Assembly (NCBI RefSeq): GCF_019925205.1
Contig: NC_083560.1
Span: 98,670,083 to 98,734,082 of the forward strand
Direction: 5' to 3'
Length of the DNA: 64,000 nt
From: Metopolophium dirhodum
Taxonomy: Eukaryota > Arthropoda > Insecta > Hemiptera > Aphididae
A program made the translations under genes and the position numbers. Positions 27,801 to 42,800 of the stretch are shown one piece after another (position 1 is the first letter of the stretch; every line of letters begins with the position of its first letter). The notes under the pieces are model-generated. The model did no database searches. It was not told where the DNA came from and saw only the letters and a list, made by a program, of their open reading frames with translations.

Positions 27801-30800
27801 AAACAATTTACACATCAAAAACAAAAAAAAAAAAAACCGAAAAACCAACTAAACACTTTTACTTTAGAAAACAACTCGCGTCCTAAGAGTAAAATATCTA
27901 AACGAAAAAAAATTACTGAACGCTACAATTGATGTGTGACGATCCAACACCAAATGCGCTATGAGTCTACAACCGTCCGGCGTGGCGTTTTTATACTGCG
28001 AGTGTGCCGTTTCAAGAGCCAGGCTCAAACAAGAGATAACGTACCAACAAATAAAAAACACACACGCCGGTTGACTAATACGCGCGATATTTAAGTAAGT
28101 GCCTGAGCGTTATCTTTCGAGTGGTTGCGTTTAGATACAGAGGTAAGGTACGTCGTAGACGAACGCGTATAACGAAATTTATAGAACCGTGTAATAATAA
28201 TATAAAACCTTCTACTAAAAAACTGATAGCGATTGTAATACTTTGTCAGTTTGATGAAGAACAAACAAATTATGACGAAATGTAGGTATAATACTCGACA
28301 AAAGAACAAATAATATAATATAATAATATTACACGATCAGAACGCCGCGCCGGCAAGTCGTAAAAGACGAGACAACGATACACTGAAATTCCACGAACAC
28401 GAAAAGATTCACGAGTACCTACTTTACGCGTGCCTTAAACAAAACACACTCGTTTTGCATATACACATTACAGATCGCACTAATTAATCATGTAATAATA
28501 ATATGATCGTATTAATACATATTTTACTTTGTACGTTATATTACTTTACTATGTGTATTTGTGCACATTCGAATTGTTTATTTGAATCAGTTTGAAACCT
28601 GAAAAACACTATGGCCACAGATAGACGATATTACGATATTACGATGACGACAACGAATTATTTAAAGCTAAAATAACGACAGTAATAGTAGAAAATAATT
28701 AAGTGCATTAAACTATAATATTATAAATGTATAACATATCGCTGTGGTTGTGCATACGTTAGTATTTCAAATTTTATAATATATATAATTTCGAGATTAG
28801 AGTTTTATAATTCATTAATTTTTTTTTAACAAATACAAATCGAAATTACTCATTTATTTGTGTAAACCTCAAAAAAGAAAAAATATAGGAAATGGAGTTA
28901 ATTCTTATGTTTGGTTTGTGAGAAATATTTAATAATACAATTACGTCCCAGATGGAGTTATAAACTCGAAATATAAATCATAACAATGATAATGTTAACA
29001 TTGAGTATACTCAAAAATTAATGATCTTACTCAAATCCAAAAAATGAACTTTTTCTAATATCTGACTCTATGCAATTTATTTTTCTTGACATTACATTTC
29101 ATTAATACATAATATGCTTATCTACAACTCTAAAATATAACTAACTTCCAGTGATTCTTAAATATGTTTTTGTACAGTTTTCATTAATCATGGCCTAATC
29201 TTCAATAAATATTTTTGTACATCAAATTATGTATGTATACCAAATTTTTTATGTTAATTATTTATTTTACGATTTAATTCAAATTAAAAAATGGACCATC
29301 TACTAGACAACAAGGTAAAGATAAAATACTTGTCATTTTTATTATATTTATCTAAATTATTTTTAGAAATATATTATGTCATATTATATGCTATTCTTAT
29401 TTCTTCATACCATTAAATATCTAAATATAATATTGATTAGGTCACTGTAATAGATGTGTTAAACTTGAATTAATTTATAAATCATTCTACCTATCCATTT
29501 ATTATGGTTATCTTACCTTATATTATTATTAGTATTTAATTAGTTTAGTAGATAAAACTAATTTTTGCCAAAATATTGTATAAGACTTAATCACTATACC
29601 GACGCGACGTACCGTATACAAATTGATTAAAATCAATATTGTAAGTACACAGTTAGTGTATAAAAAATAATAATTACAATTTAAATTTATGTTATAATGT
29701 TTCAAAAGTCTCTACAAATAAATGTTTCAAATGAATTACTAAAATTGATTGAAAAAAAATCATTAGTTTTTCTTTATATTTACCAATTTTTCAAATTTTG
29801 AATTTCAAACACGATTATAAAAAATGTGGTAAATGGGTCACTCTGCTGTACAGTAATGATGGTATTACATTTGAATTCAATGATATAAAACATTGTATAC
29901 GAAAAACGATTCTGAACTGACGAAATATTTGATGATATTATTATTGTGATTAAAGTTGTTTATTTTACTATTAGGCATTCGTACCTACATCAGTACGTTG
30001 AATTCGTTTTAGCCAAAAAAATACATTTGTAAATGTCATTGTGTGTACTGTGTATAAAATATAATAATAATAATAATAATATATAGGTATTCTAAAAATG
30101 ACATATCTCCACGAATAATATTTTTAAATCACCTACGACAAAATAACTAAAATCGTAATATGTAATTTTAATATGTAATTTCGTCCAAATTTGAACTTAA
30201 AATGACAGTAAAAACTAAAATACAACTGTTTAATTTGTATATTTTTTAATTTTTTTGGATACAGTTTGAATTATTCATGATAATCCTTGTTTTAAATTTT
30301 TCAACTTTAGCTATAGAAATTGAACATTTAATCATTTAACTACAATAAATTTGAACTTTAAACACTTATATAAAATAAATCGTGCCTAAGGATCTTTAGT
30401 ATTTATCAACTGCTATTATTACAACTTATTAGGTACCTTGTATTACATTTTCAAGCTTTTTGACCAAACGAATAAAATTCTATTGAAATTTATAGAAAAA
30501 CTAAAAAAATTTAAAATTTAAAATCTTTAAGTAACTTAAGACGAGTCAAAATATTTTGAAAATTTAACCATTTTACCATTCTACGTATGAATATCTAATG
30601 TCTAGCTCCAAAATCTCGTAAGAAATTAGTTTGACTTTCAAGTAAATTTTTTTTTGTTAAATTTAGAAAAACTTAAGGGGAATCTTGTATTAAATGTTCT
30701 AACTTAGATACAAATAAAAAAATTGTATGAATTGCCAATTTTCGTGTTTTTGATCAACTTTGTCAACATTTTAACTTTAGAATCTCATGAAAAATTATTG

Positions 30801-33800
30801 TGGAATTACGTTAAACTTTTTTTTAATTTCCACTAACTTATGAGGAACGTTGTATTACATTTTCAAGGTTTTTGAAAGACCGAAAAATGTTGTATCGACA
30901 ATAGTTAAAAAAAAATTATAAATCTAGAATTTTTCTTATGCTTATAAATAGCTCCAAAAAGTAGCAATATTTCAAAAATGTTATGATGCATAGAAATTTT
31001 TAATATAAACATTCAGAGAAAATTTCATCTTTATTCAGTTATATTTTTAGAGTTACCTACACTAAAAAACAAAACTGATTTTTTCGAAAACTGGGTTTGC
31101 GTAAAAATGTCAGTTTTATGTTAATTTTTTTTTTTCCATACGCTTTTGAAAACGATTGGGAATTACTTTTTACCTCCCCCCAAAGTACTAACTAGACTCA
31201 CTTTCCTACCAGAAAAGATGCTGTTGATGAAAATTGAAGCATTTTTACTGCTCCAAAAGTTGATGACAGAAAAAAAACACATTTTGGTAAAATTAATACA
31301 TTTATCGCTCCGCTCAGAATCTAAAAAATATGACTACGTGGTTTTGCAAATTATCTGTTGTACATTTGTTTAAATAACTAATGAGGACCTTTTTATTAAT
31401 TTACCAAGTTTCTTTCCTGAGAAACAACATTTTTATCAACATAATTAAAAAAAAAACTAAAAAGAATCGAAATATAAAATTTTAATAAACATGCTTAGCC
31501 AAAATATTTTGAATAGGTAACATATTATTATCAATCACCTATATGTCATAGTTAAATAGTTTTTTTATAAACAGAAAAATAAACTATTACAAGTTGACTG
31601 TATTATATTTGTGAGTTATTAATTAAGGTACCTAGTTGATTAAATTATGTATCCATCTTTAAAACTAGTTCAATTATTAAAACATATTAATTACATTATG
31701 TATAAATTTCAAATAGATATTTCTAAAGCCTAAAAAATAATAAATTATATTTTGTGTTCAAAAGGATAGGTTAAGTTGTAATCTTGAAAAATATAAATCT
31801 AAAACGACGTAAATAACAAGAATAACGTACCTATTGTTAAAATTAGACCAAAAAACTATCAATCTACAAAGTAAAATAAAATATTATTATCACTACCTAT
31901 GTGAAACTCGTTAAAATGGCCGTGCTTTTTAGTCTCCAATAATTGTCGCTCTTTAAAAATGTTTTAACTATAATGTGTATTCATTTATTCTGTGTACTTA
32001 GGTCTTAGGTATACGTAGTTAATTTGGACACTTGGTAGTATTATTTTATATCTACCTACGTACTATGTTATTCATTATTATAAAAAGCACCTACATTGAA
32101 TATCTATTAACATTAAATATGTTTATATAATCATAATGTTACATAATTCCAATGTAATTTTTTATTTTTATAATCTTATCGCGAGATGAATATTTTAACT
32201 TGTTATAATTTCAGCGTGCCAAGATATTACCACATAATATAAATACTTCGATAATAATATGGATACATAATTTTACACGGTACTTAAGCTTATTTGGTTA
32301 GTCAAACCGCTTAATGGTTGTTGTCAGATATATTAATTATAAAAACTTTTAAACCAATAATATTTATTTCATCAATTTGATTTAAGTTATATATTTGATT
32401 GTTAAAAATTAAAATAAGAATTTTGAAGCATCGAAATTGTATTTAGTTTAAAAAATGTACCTAGGTACACATTTATCCAAGATGGCTCCATCTAAATCGT
32501 AAATAATTTTTATTTAGTAAATTACAGAAACAGAATATATACAAATGAAATAAAACAATAATACTTATAAAATATAATTCCATAACAGTATTCATGTTAG
32601 AGGTCATTCCCACTTTGTTATATGCCTATATGTAACCCAAAATGAAAAAACTTAGTTAATTTTCTCTTATAAACCAATCAACAAGTAAATTGACTGCAGT
32701 TACTTTTTAAAGATTTAATAGCAAAGTTATCAATTGTTAAATATTTAGATATTATAATAATTGTTATTTGTTAATTACTTATCGTTTTTCAAGTGTTTTT
32801 CTTAAGGAATAATAAATTTAATTGAATATGAAATATAATCGAAGAACTCGGTTATTTTAGTGCTTTATACCATTTATATTACTACATACTTAATAAAATG
32901 TTCTTACGTTTAATTAAATTTTTTACTTTTTATCAACATAATCGTGCGACGTATATTTGTTATTCAGTTTAGTCATAATATAGTAGGTACCTAAGTACTT
33001 TGAAATATATTTTTATGAACATCTCGAGTGTAGAACTTAATACTTATTTATAATCATCTAATCTAAATGGTAAAATGTATACTGATGGTTTTAAGGTTGG
33101 GTACGCGACAGTTTTTCAATTCTTTGTCAGTGTTATAGTAATACTCATTTTGTTACACACCCGTTTCATATATTATTATTTTTATAAATAAGTAAAAATA
33201 ATTTAATCTTGCAACATTTTGGTATATAAACATTTTGGCGTTAAAACATTTCTATAGGCTTAGTTTGATTATTTACATAGTTTTCGTTTAGATATTTTCG
33301 GGAACATTTTGGCTGAAAATTTCGAACGGTAATTGATCAATTAATAAGTACTATCATTTATAATATACAATAGTTTATTAAATTGCATTTACTGGGAATA
33401 CAAATTGACCCCGGGAAAACAGAAAATTCGGCCAAGTTTTGGGCTAATAATAAAATATTTATAAGTTATCGGCCTAAATTTATTCAAGCATTTAAATTTT
33501 CACCAGCCCCATGCGGGGAATGCTCACCCGCTACCCTAGCCAGCCCTGACTAACTGACAGATGGCCTATCCGGAACCGCCGAAACTATGAGTATGCAATT
33601 TAGTTAGTAGTTTCGTTTTATGATGTAAAGACTCAAGATAAGAAAAGATTTTCTAAAACACATTTTAAGGAGGTCCTAAAATATGAATTTTGAGATTCAC
33701 GGTGGAAATTTAAACTTTTTATAAATGGTTGTCATTGGTTGCAAATTATAATAATAGTAGAAATGAGTATTTTTTTGTAAATGGTTGCCTATTGTTACTC

Positions 33801-36800
33801 GAGCAGATCAGGTATATACAAACATGCATCAATTCGTTTAGTCCGATATTAGTCTCGAGAAACTATATCTTAAATCCAAATGTAACCTATGTTTGTAGCT
33901 TATATAGGTACTCAAAAACTACTGCTTTGACGAAAATCTCAGAGATTGTTTTTAGAAATATGATAAAAGTTAAGAGAGTAAGGAATTTAAAGCACGTTAA
34001 AAAATATACCAAGAGGTAAATCCAATGCACGACTTGCAGTTGCCCATATAGGTAGGTAGAATTATTTTACAAAGCTAAGTACACTGACGCCGATTTTCCC
34101 ATAAACTGTGGTACAATAAAACTGAGCTACACCTACATATTCACACACGGTTATCAATTAGTTAATTATAAAAACGACATAGTCTAAGTATAAAAATATT
34201 AACACTCGTGGGCCAGTGTAAGACGTGTAACAGTTTTGAATTTACGAATTTTTAAAATAAAAATATCAAACTATTTAAAATATTATGAACAAGTACCAAG
34301 CTTTTAGGTTGAAAATTGAATATCATAATACATAACTATTTAATTTATTGTACCGAAACATTTTTCCAGTTAATTTAAGAATAAAAAATAAAATAAAATT
34401 TTTTAATTAGCTTTGTTTAAATATCTAATTTCTACCGAATTTGAACTCGAAATGTCTATAAAAAACTGAGTATATATATATATATATATTTAGATATATA
34501 TTATTAGTTACTTAAGAAAAATCTTGTGCTAAATTTTTAATCTTTAGCTGTAAAAATTGAACATTTCATAAGTTTTCAACTAAATACAAAATAATTTGCA
34601 ATTCATTTTAACTTTAAATGTTTATAAGAAAAAATCTATCTTTAATATATTTGAACTGCTATTATAACAACATATCGATATTTTTAGAAGAAACACTAAA
34701 ACAAATTGAAAATTAAAAATATCTATAAATAGCTAATATTAAAAAAAGAAAATATTTTAAAACTATACCATGTAATATGTATAGAAATGATAACATAGCT
34801 AACATAAATATTTGGTGAACATTTTAGTAAAAATGGTGTCTATAATATTATATCTTTAATATTTTTCAACTGCTATATTATAAAACTTATGAAGAACCTT
34901 CAGCTTTGTATTAAATTTTAAACCTTTTTGACCTGACGAAATAATTTAACTAACATTTATAGAAAAAAAATGAATTAAAATGTCTATAAATAGTTCAAAA
35001 CGAGTTAAAATATTTTGATAATTGTTTCATATATAGAAAATGATAAAATAAAGAATTGATGCAAATCTCAAGTATTTACAGATATTCGTTTTTGAATTAC
35101 AATACAATAAGAAAATCGTTCCACGAAAAATCTTTAATTTACAAGGGAATATCCTGTCAAAAAAATTTTAAGTTACAAAAATTAATTTGACTTTTTAGAA
35201 ATTTTTTTTTTTGTAATAAAACTTGTGAGGAACTTAGTATTAAATTTTCAAATGTTATGTGTAAAAAACTTAAAAATTTCTAACTCAAAATAATCCACAA
35301 ATATTTGTAATTTTGACGAATTTTTTCAACATTTTAACTACAGACGCTCACAAAAATGTATTGTGAATTGAAGCTACATTTTTTTAAATTACACTGATAA
35401 CAACTTGCATACATTTTTTTTAAGTGCCGTAAAGTGCTATGTAATTTAACATTTTTGAATCCATCAATTGCCAATGGTGGGGGTGGTGGTTCGGATCTCA
35501 TGGAACTATCGCCGTAAATACACCACCGATCCTAAGTATACAGTAGTGTATACACATGCAGGATGTTGAGTGTTCTACACTTTATTTTTATCATTAGGTA
35601 TATAAAAACATGAAAATACCTTAATATAGTGGTTACTAATACTTTTTACAAGTGTCATTTTATGTTGTATATAAATCGTCTATGGGTTTTTTTGTGTTTA
35701 ACCCTCGATTGAAGACGATCTATCTTAACAACACGGAAGCTGTTAACAATTGTAAATTATGAAATAGGTATTCATAACATGCATAAATTTAAATATGAAA
35801 AAATCATACATGAGGCCCTATTTAATATTCTTACCTTTAATTTTTATTATAGGTAATTGCACTCAAATATTGATAATAACAAGGTAAAATAGATTATTCA
35901 GAACATAATATTTGCTATTTTGAAAAGTATAATAATATGTACACAGTAGTACAGTACAAAGCCATATTATAAGATAGATTGAATGGATATACATGTTGTC
36001 ATTACATTGATTTTTGTAGTAGGTACGCCGAAGAGGTCATTAACGAGAGAATAAGAAAAATAAGAAAATAAGAAAATTAGAAATTAATTTATGATAACTA
36101 TGACTAAACTAAATTTTTTTATAAAACGCATATACCTATACAATACCTATACAATACCTATACATAACGCGACGGATTCGGCACAGCCGGTCCGAGTTCG
36201 ATCCTCGACCACTGGGCGGCATTTTTCTCCGTGCAAGTCACGGTGTCCGGAGAACAAGTGCCGCCATCCCCCCACCCCGGGGCACGGCAGAAACCTACGG
36301 GTGCCCCATTAGAAATTCTGCCAAACACAACACACACGTGTACCAACCTACCCAACCTACCAACCTACCCAATATAAAACCTACAGTGCCCTCCCCACAC
36401 CCAATGGCCTATGTTGCCGCGGGTTACCCAATAAAAAAAAAAAAAAATACCTATACAATAAGTATTAATATAATCACCCACACGTATAAATAGGTACTAA
36501 TACAAATAATGTATATATTATGATATATTTTGATGAATATATTTTCGTATTATTTCGTCGTAATATTAAAGTTTTAATTTTTTTCACGTATTATCTGTAC
36601 GTGATAAATATTTTAACACACGCGTTGACAATGACGAAGTATATACACAGCAAACAAGCAGTTATCCAATAACGCACCTCAGTAGGAGGGTCGAAAACCC
36701 GGTATTGTTATCGATGAATAAATATTTGTTTATTTGTTTAGTAATAAAGATAAGAACGCGATGATGACAAAAAAAAAGGTGGATTAATGAAATAATACAA

Positions 36801-39800
36801 CACGTCTTCCTTCCTCTTTCGTACTATTACACAGCTTATTTTAATCTATTTCAAAATTGCTATTAATAACAGACAAAATATATTATATTATATTATACTT
36901 CCATTTACCTATAGTAACTGCTATTATCGATTTATGTTAATTCCCATTTAGTGATTACTGATTAGTACCTTAGACCGTATTTTTTTTACATTATCCTGTA
37001 TACTAACCCATTTATATAGGTGTGACTTAGGCATTACATTTAATAACTTAATCAACAAACATATAAAACCTATGTGCAGACAGGTGGTTTTGAAATCCTC
37101 AAAACAATATAATATAATATTCTGTTTTCTTATATTATATCCACACTTCTAAATGAGTTATAACTATATTTTTCATATTATCTATGTCTATATGTCTTAG
37201 ACACACAAAGAATATTTACAAAACACTTATAATGTTTTATTGTAGTATATGTAAATCTATTGATAATGTTATAACTAAATAGGCCATAATATTATATTAA
37301 ATGATAAGTAATTACATTTATTTTCCGATATTACTGTATGATACACAAACTACATTTATAACTATGTTAATTTTTTTAAAGAGTATATTTCGAACAGTCA
37401 ATAGTTAAAATGTAATTTATAAAAAATTTTCACAAGTTTATCATTTATTTATAATCCCATTTGCATTCAATTCCTTCATAGATTTTATAATTGCAATAAA
37501 TGAACATTAATCTATTTAAACAGTGCTTTTATCAATGCACTTGCGACTTGCTTATGAGATACCCAGGGGTAGACTGGGCCAATGTGCTACTGTGAAATTG
37601 CACAGTGGGCTAATGTCACATTATCTCCCCAGGGCTAGTACACAATTATTTTTTTGACGATTTTTTCAGAACATCTATTTAGAATAACTTGGTTGATCGT
37701 AGTGTACCAACATGATCCACTCTACTCAACTTAACATTAAGTACTTATAACTATAGCAAGGGAAATTTAATGCAAAATGTATTATTTTTGGGTAAATCTC
37801 CGGCAACGCTTTTCAAGTACAAAATCCTTTTCATACATCAGAGAATTGAAAACATACATTTGTATTTGTCAATTTTCGAGCATTTTACTATAATTTTGTT
37901 AATTTTTAGTGTACATTTAATAGTTATACATTTTAAGATTAAATTTAATTGGTACTTCAAAACATTTTGTCGAAAATTGCTTTTGTCTAAAAAGTAAAAA
38001 TTCCCATTTATCCTATCACAATTTATACTCTAGATTTTACCTATGATTTATTGTTTAAAGTACAATATAAATAACAAGCAATTGTAGTAACTAAAAGTCA
38101 AAAATTAAGGTTGTAATAGTATAGTGCCAATTTTTTTTTATAATAGTGGGCCGAATGGGTCTCAGTACGCTCTTGGAAACACTTAATAATCAATATATTA
38201 AGTAAATATTTCAAATTTCAATAACAGTTATTAATTGATAAAAATGTGGGCATGTAATGTGTACCTCTCTACTGTGCAGTAGGTGTCAAGAAGGGTCACT
38301 GTAATGGATATATTAAATTGTATATTAATTCAAATGTAATATATTACTAAGAATATTTTAATAATTTTTTAATATTTTATGGTAATATAACTGTATAAAT
38401 TATTTAAGTAGACATTGGTTATTCAGCATGTTGAATTAATTTTTGCCAAGAAAATCTCGTTGTCTGTATACACTATGCAATATAATAATAAACTTTAAAA
38501 ATTTCAAGTACCTATGAACAATATTTTTAAATTACAACAAAATAACTAAAATTGTTATTCTTTGTTTAAACATCTGATTTAGTCAAAATTTGAACATAAA
38601 ATATCTATAAAAAAAACTGTGTTTATATATTTAATAGATTTGTTTGGTTAAAGTATGAACTATTATGAGAAAACTCGTTTTAAATTTTCAATTTAAGGAT
38701 TATTAGTTATTAATAGTTAAGGCTATACAATTTGAAAATTTTTTACATTTTTAACTACAAAATAATTTGTAAATTTTCGAGATTTTGATGAATTTAATCA
38801 AAATGTTCACTTTAAATGCTTATAAAAAAGCATATTCAATATTTTCCAACTGCTATTACAACAATTCATGAATAACCTTGTAATATCAGGTGGGGTAAGT
38901 GGCTAATTGAGTCACATAAAATACTAAAATATGATTGAACTAAAAGTCACACTGTAATACATAAAATGGAAAATTTCTTTTAAACACGGAAAAATAAAGA
39001 TTTACACTCTACCGTGTATACAATTTAAGTTATCACATAATAAAATTATGGTCTGTTTCATAATGTACATTTTTTTTTTTTATTAACATTCTATTTTTTT
39101 TTAGTTGTTTTCATAAACTAGATATTCAAAACATAGAAAGTATTGTTATTTTATTTGTATTTTACAATGAGACATTAAAAATAACTTTTTTTTGTAATTT
39201 TGTGATGTAATTGATCAATTCACTTGTCTCATTACTCATTTTTGTGTTTAAAAATCAATATGGTGAAGCGCATATGTGTTTCACTTACCCAGCATAGAAA
39301 ATAATTTGATTTTTCTTGATCTAAATCATGTAGTAATGGTAAAAACTAACCTAGTAATTGAAAGATGAATTTTAGACACTAGTTAGTTGACTATTTTCCA
39401 CTTGCCCTATCTATTGGCGCAAGTGCGAGATTAAATTTATTTTTTTGTTTTTAAGTAATGATAGTAGATCAGTTTTAAGAATATATTTATATTCTTGGTT
39501 TTTTATATAATAGATATTATCATCTACTTCTAAGGTCATAAATACTAAAACATAAATTTAGTAATCAGTTAAAGCTAAAATTGTAAATTTGGTGTTTCAA
39601 TTACTCCACCTGATCTTATTAAATTTTCGCTTTTTGAACCAATAAAAACATTTTATTAACATTTATAGAAAAAAAACTAACAAACGTTTTTAATTTAAGA
39701 TGCCTATAAATAGTTCTAAACAAGTTAAAATATTTTGAAAGTTTTATCATGTATAGCAAATGCTAAAATGCTTTATGTGTTGCCTCTTTAATGTGCAAAG

Positions 39801-42800
39801 AATGATTAGTTATACAGTTGAGTTACGATTACGAGAACCTAAATATTTCAAAAACCTTAATAACTCAAATGTTTGACATGCCCCTTGAAGTGTTTATAAG
39901 TTATATTTGAGGTATATAAATCAAAAAATACCGTTAAATTGTACTATGACACAATAAAATACAGTTAAATTTATATTAATCCCTCTTTGAGATTCAAGTT
40001 GTTGAGACTTTAGCATAAATTATCTACAAATAGTAGTCTGTAATTATCCATCCATTCATCTTAAAATAAATAAATATATGTAAAATTAAATAAACAATTG
40101 TTATTTACTCACCGCATCTGCTAATTGTTCATACATCAATCCAGACATATAATTATAATTTTGTGTTTTATTAACTACCACTGTTCCATGTTGTGGCTCG
40201 ATCCAACATTCTGTTATTAATTGGTATTCGTCTTCTGTTCTATGTTTTAAACAACAATCATTACTATCACCGGCAAAGGAAACTATATGTTTTCCTTGTT
40301 TTTGACGTTTTTCAAACTTTTGCTGCTCATCAATTGACAATATTGATGATCTTTCATCCTCATTGTTTTCCATGTTTAATTGATCAAAAACACTATTATA
40401 TTCATAAGTTTTTTGTTGCTGTTTTTGTAGTTTGTTAGGCGGAAATATAACATACTGGATGACACAATGACTTGTGGGCGTACTAGGACAGTGGGGTGAT
40501 CCCTAGAATATAATATAATTCATTTAATTCTTAAAGAATAAATTGCTTCTTTTTAAATTTTTGACTAATTAATTATTTTTATAAATCTTTTAGTTATAAT
40601 ATTAAATATAAATAGATATTATATATTATTTATAAATTATTAAACTTCAATTATAAATCTTTTAACTAAATAATTTGTATATTTTAATTTTAATATTCTG
40701 GTCAAATTAATATTTTATTATTTTAAATGGAAGTAAATTATTAGATTTTAAAACATAAAAATTGTTTTCTGCTAAAATTAAAGTAAATATAATTTTGTGA
40801 TAGCTTAGATATGATATTACGCGTTGATATATTAATTGTTTTATTCATACCAATAAAAATTACTATTTGAAACTATAGGTGTAACAATGAATATAGTGGT
40901 ATCAAGTACTATAAAAATAAGCAATTATTTATATTTTATATACAAATTATGAACTTTGTAGATATAATAAATATTAACCAACAAAAACTTGTAACAAAAA
41001 AATCATTTGACTATAAATTAAATTGTAATCTAAATGCATTATAAAATGTTTGTGCTTAATATACTATTGTCTAAGCAATTACACCTTAAACTTTACATTT
41101 TTTTTGTTATTTTAATCCATTGTTATTTGTTATAAAAATATGATGTATGTTATACTAACTTCTATCATGTCTACTTCTAAAACCATGTTTATAATACCAG
41201 CAGATGAGTGTGCAAATTTGAAACCTTCTCTCAATCGTATTCTAAAAAATTAAATAAATAGATCAAAAATATATAGATAGCATAATAAAACATTTAATAT
41301 AAAAGTGTATTATTTTAAATACATACATCAGTTATTAGCACTATAAATAAAATAGTATAGCTGACATCAAGGTAAAATAAAACATTAAGTACTGTTTACC
41401 TAAAGGGTATGCATGTTAACAAACGGAATTGTCAAAATTTGAATAGATCATATTTTTAAAATAAATCTTCCTTTTTCATTTATGAGGAATGTTTTGATTG
41501 TACAATATTTTATAGATCTGAAAACACTAATCAGGTAGACTTAATGCTCCAAAAGTAGCTTAAAGTAGTTAAATATCTGACATGTAAAATATAAAACATA
41601 CACATATTTAAAGAAATCTTTGTGCTATTTTAACATGGCTGAACTACAAATTATTTTTTGCTTTCATACTAATAATAATAAAATAAATCTACTCTGCGTT
41701 AAATGAGTAATGAGTAATGAGTTAGGTTATCAATACCAGGTTTCTCTAAAAACAATAAATCATAAAATAATAAAATGTGAATTTTTAACATTTGTAAATT
41801 GATAACTGAAGTAATTACATGAGATGATATTATATAAAACAAGATGGATATTTTCAAGCCCAAGCTATATAATTGCCATATACTATAGAATCACTGAAAA
41901 TATATCAATCATCTTATAAAGCACACTTTATTCAATTTCATGACGGCCACGCAAGCATAGTATGTTATTAAATAACAATGAAATTATTTTTGGTTATTTT
42001 AATGGAAGTATAGATGATAGAAATTTAAACTTTACAAGTACACCTTCAAGTTTCATGTTTTCAAAATGAAAATACAATTTTTATACCTCATTTAATCACT
42101 AAAAAATGTAATGCGATGAGTGGTTTAGTTTGTATGAAAATATACGTAGAGACAATATGTTTTGCAGTTATAAAAAGTAAATCTTAATAATAATATTTAT
42201 ATTATACCTTGTCAACACTGATAAAGTACGCGCTAATTGCAATTGTAGTTGTAATTTTTGACACACGCTATTACTACATTGACTATAGTGACTACATTCA
42301 CTACTCCATATCCACCGTTTATGATACAAATAACGCGAAAGAGTAGTCGTTGTTGATACAGCTTTTGATTCCCCTTCAGTTGATGTCTCATGAACAGTAT
42401 TAAGAGGAAGTCCAATATTTAATTTAGATCTCGGCTTTTGTATATTTATTGTTGTTATAGCAGAAGAGGGTTGTGAGCCATCAGGGAATATGACAGTGGT
42501 GAATTCTGAAGGAATCCGCTCATATCTTGAATTATAATAAAATATAAAAATATATACCGATTATGAATATTACAACTAAATAAAATATTCCTATTAAATC
42601 CTTTACCTAATTAAAATCTTCTCAAGCGGTTTATCCATTAAATACACATATCTTCGATGTCTTGAAGGTTTATTTGGTGTTAACAATTCTTCAATAATAA
42701 TTGTTTTAGTTGTTTGTTTCCTATTTTCTTGATCTTCAGTCCCTTGATTATTATCTTCAGATGAAGACGATTTCACTGCAGTAGTTGAATCCAATAGTTC

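Larger units (their letters stand above)
20646..40112 (-). other. SZT2 intron 16 (19.5 kb)
   Basis: A single intron between the EPQHG block of exon 16 and the CIGSLFTF block of exon 17, with phase 0 on both sides. It makes up nearly two fifths of the gene span. It is loaded with repeats (RptA copies, foldbacks, two SINEs). Stretches without a listed element (23.1-24.6, 31.4-34.3, 36.5-38.2 kb) are AT-rich with nothing that I can support. Confidence 0.9.

Noticed and set aside
27738..27932. 64-codon plus-strand frame rich in Lys, Gln and Asn.
   Set aside because: Composition follows the A-rich DNA, and it has no motif. It sits at the edge of the CpG patch but has no supporting splice or start context.
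27864..28061. 65-codon minus-strand frame whose start resembles a signal peptide.
   Set aside because: The frame runs across the TATAAAAA word of the promoter-like patch and has no recognisable domain. Kept only as part of the regulatory call.
31146..31373. 75-codon plus-strand frame.
   Set aside because: Lies in the 3' part of an RptA copy, and the frame is not kept in sister copies.
36091..36355. Open frames of 65-73 codons on both strands.
   Set aside because: They are read-through of the GC-rich body of the truncated SINE.
40193..40438. 81-codon plus-strand frame.
   Set aside because: Antisense shadow of SZT2 exon 16.
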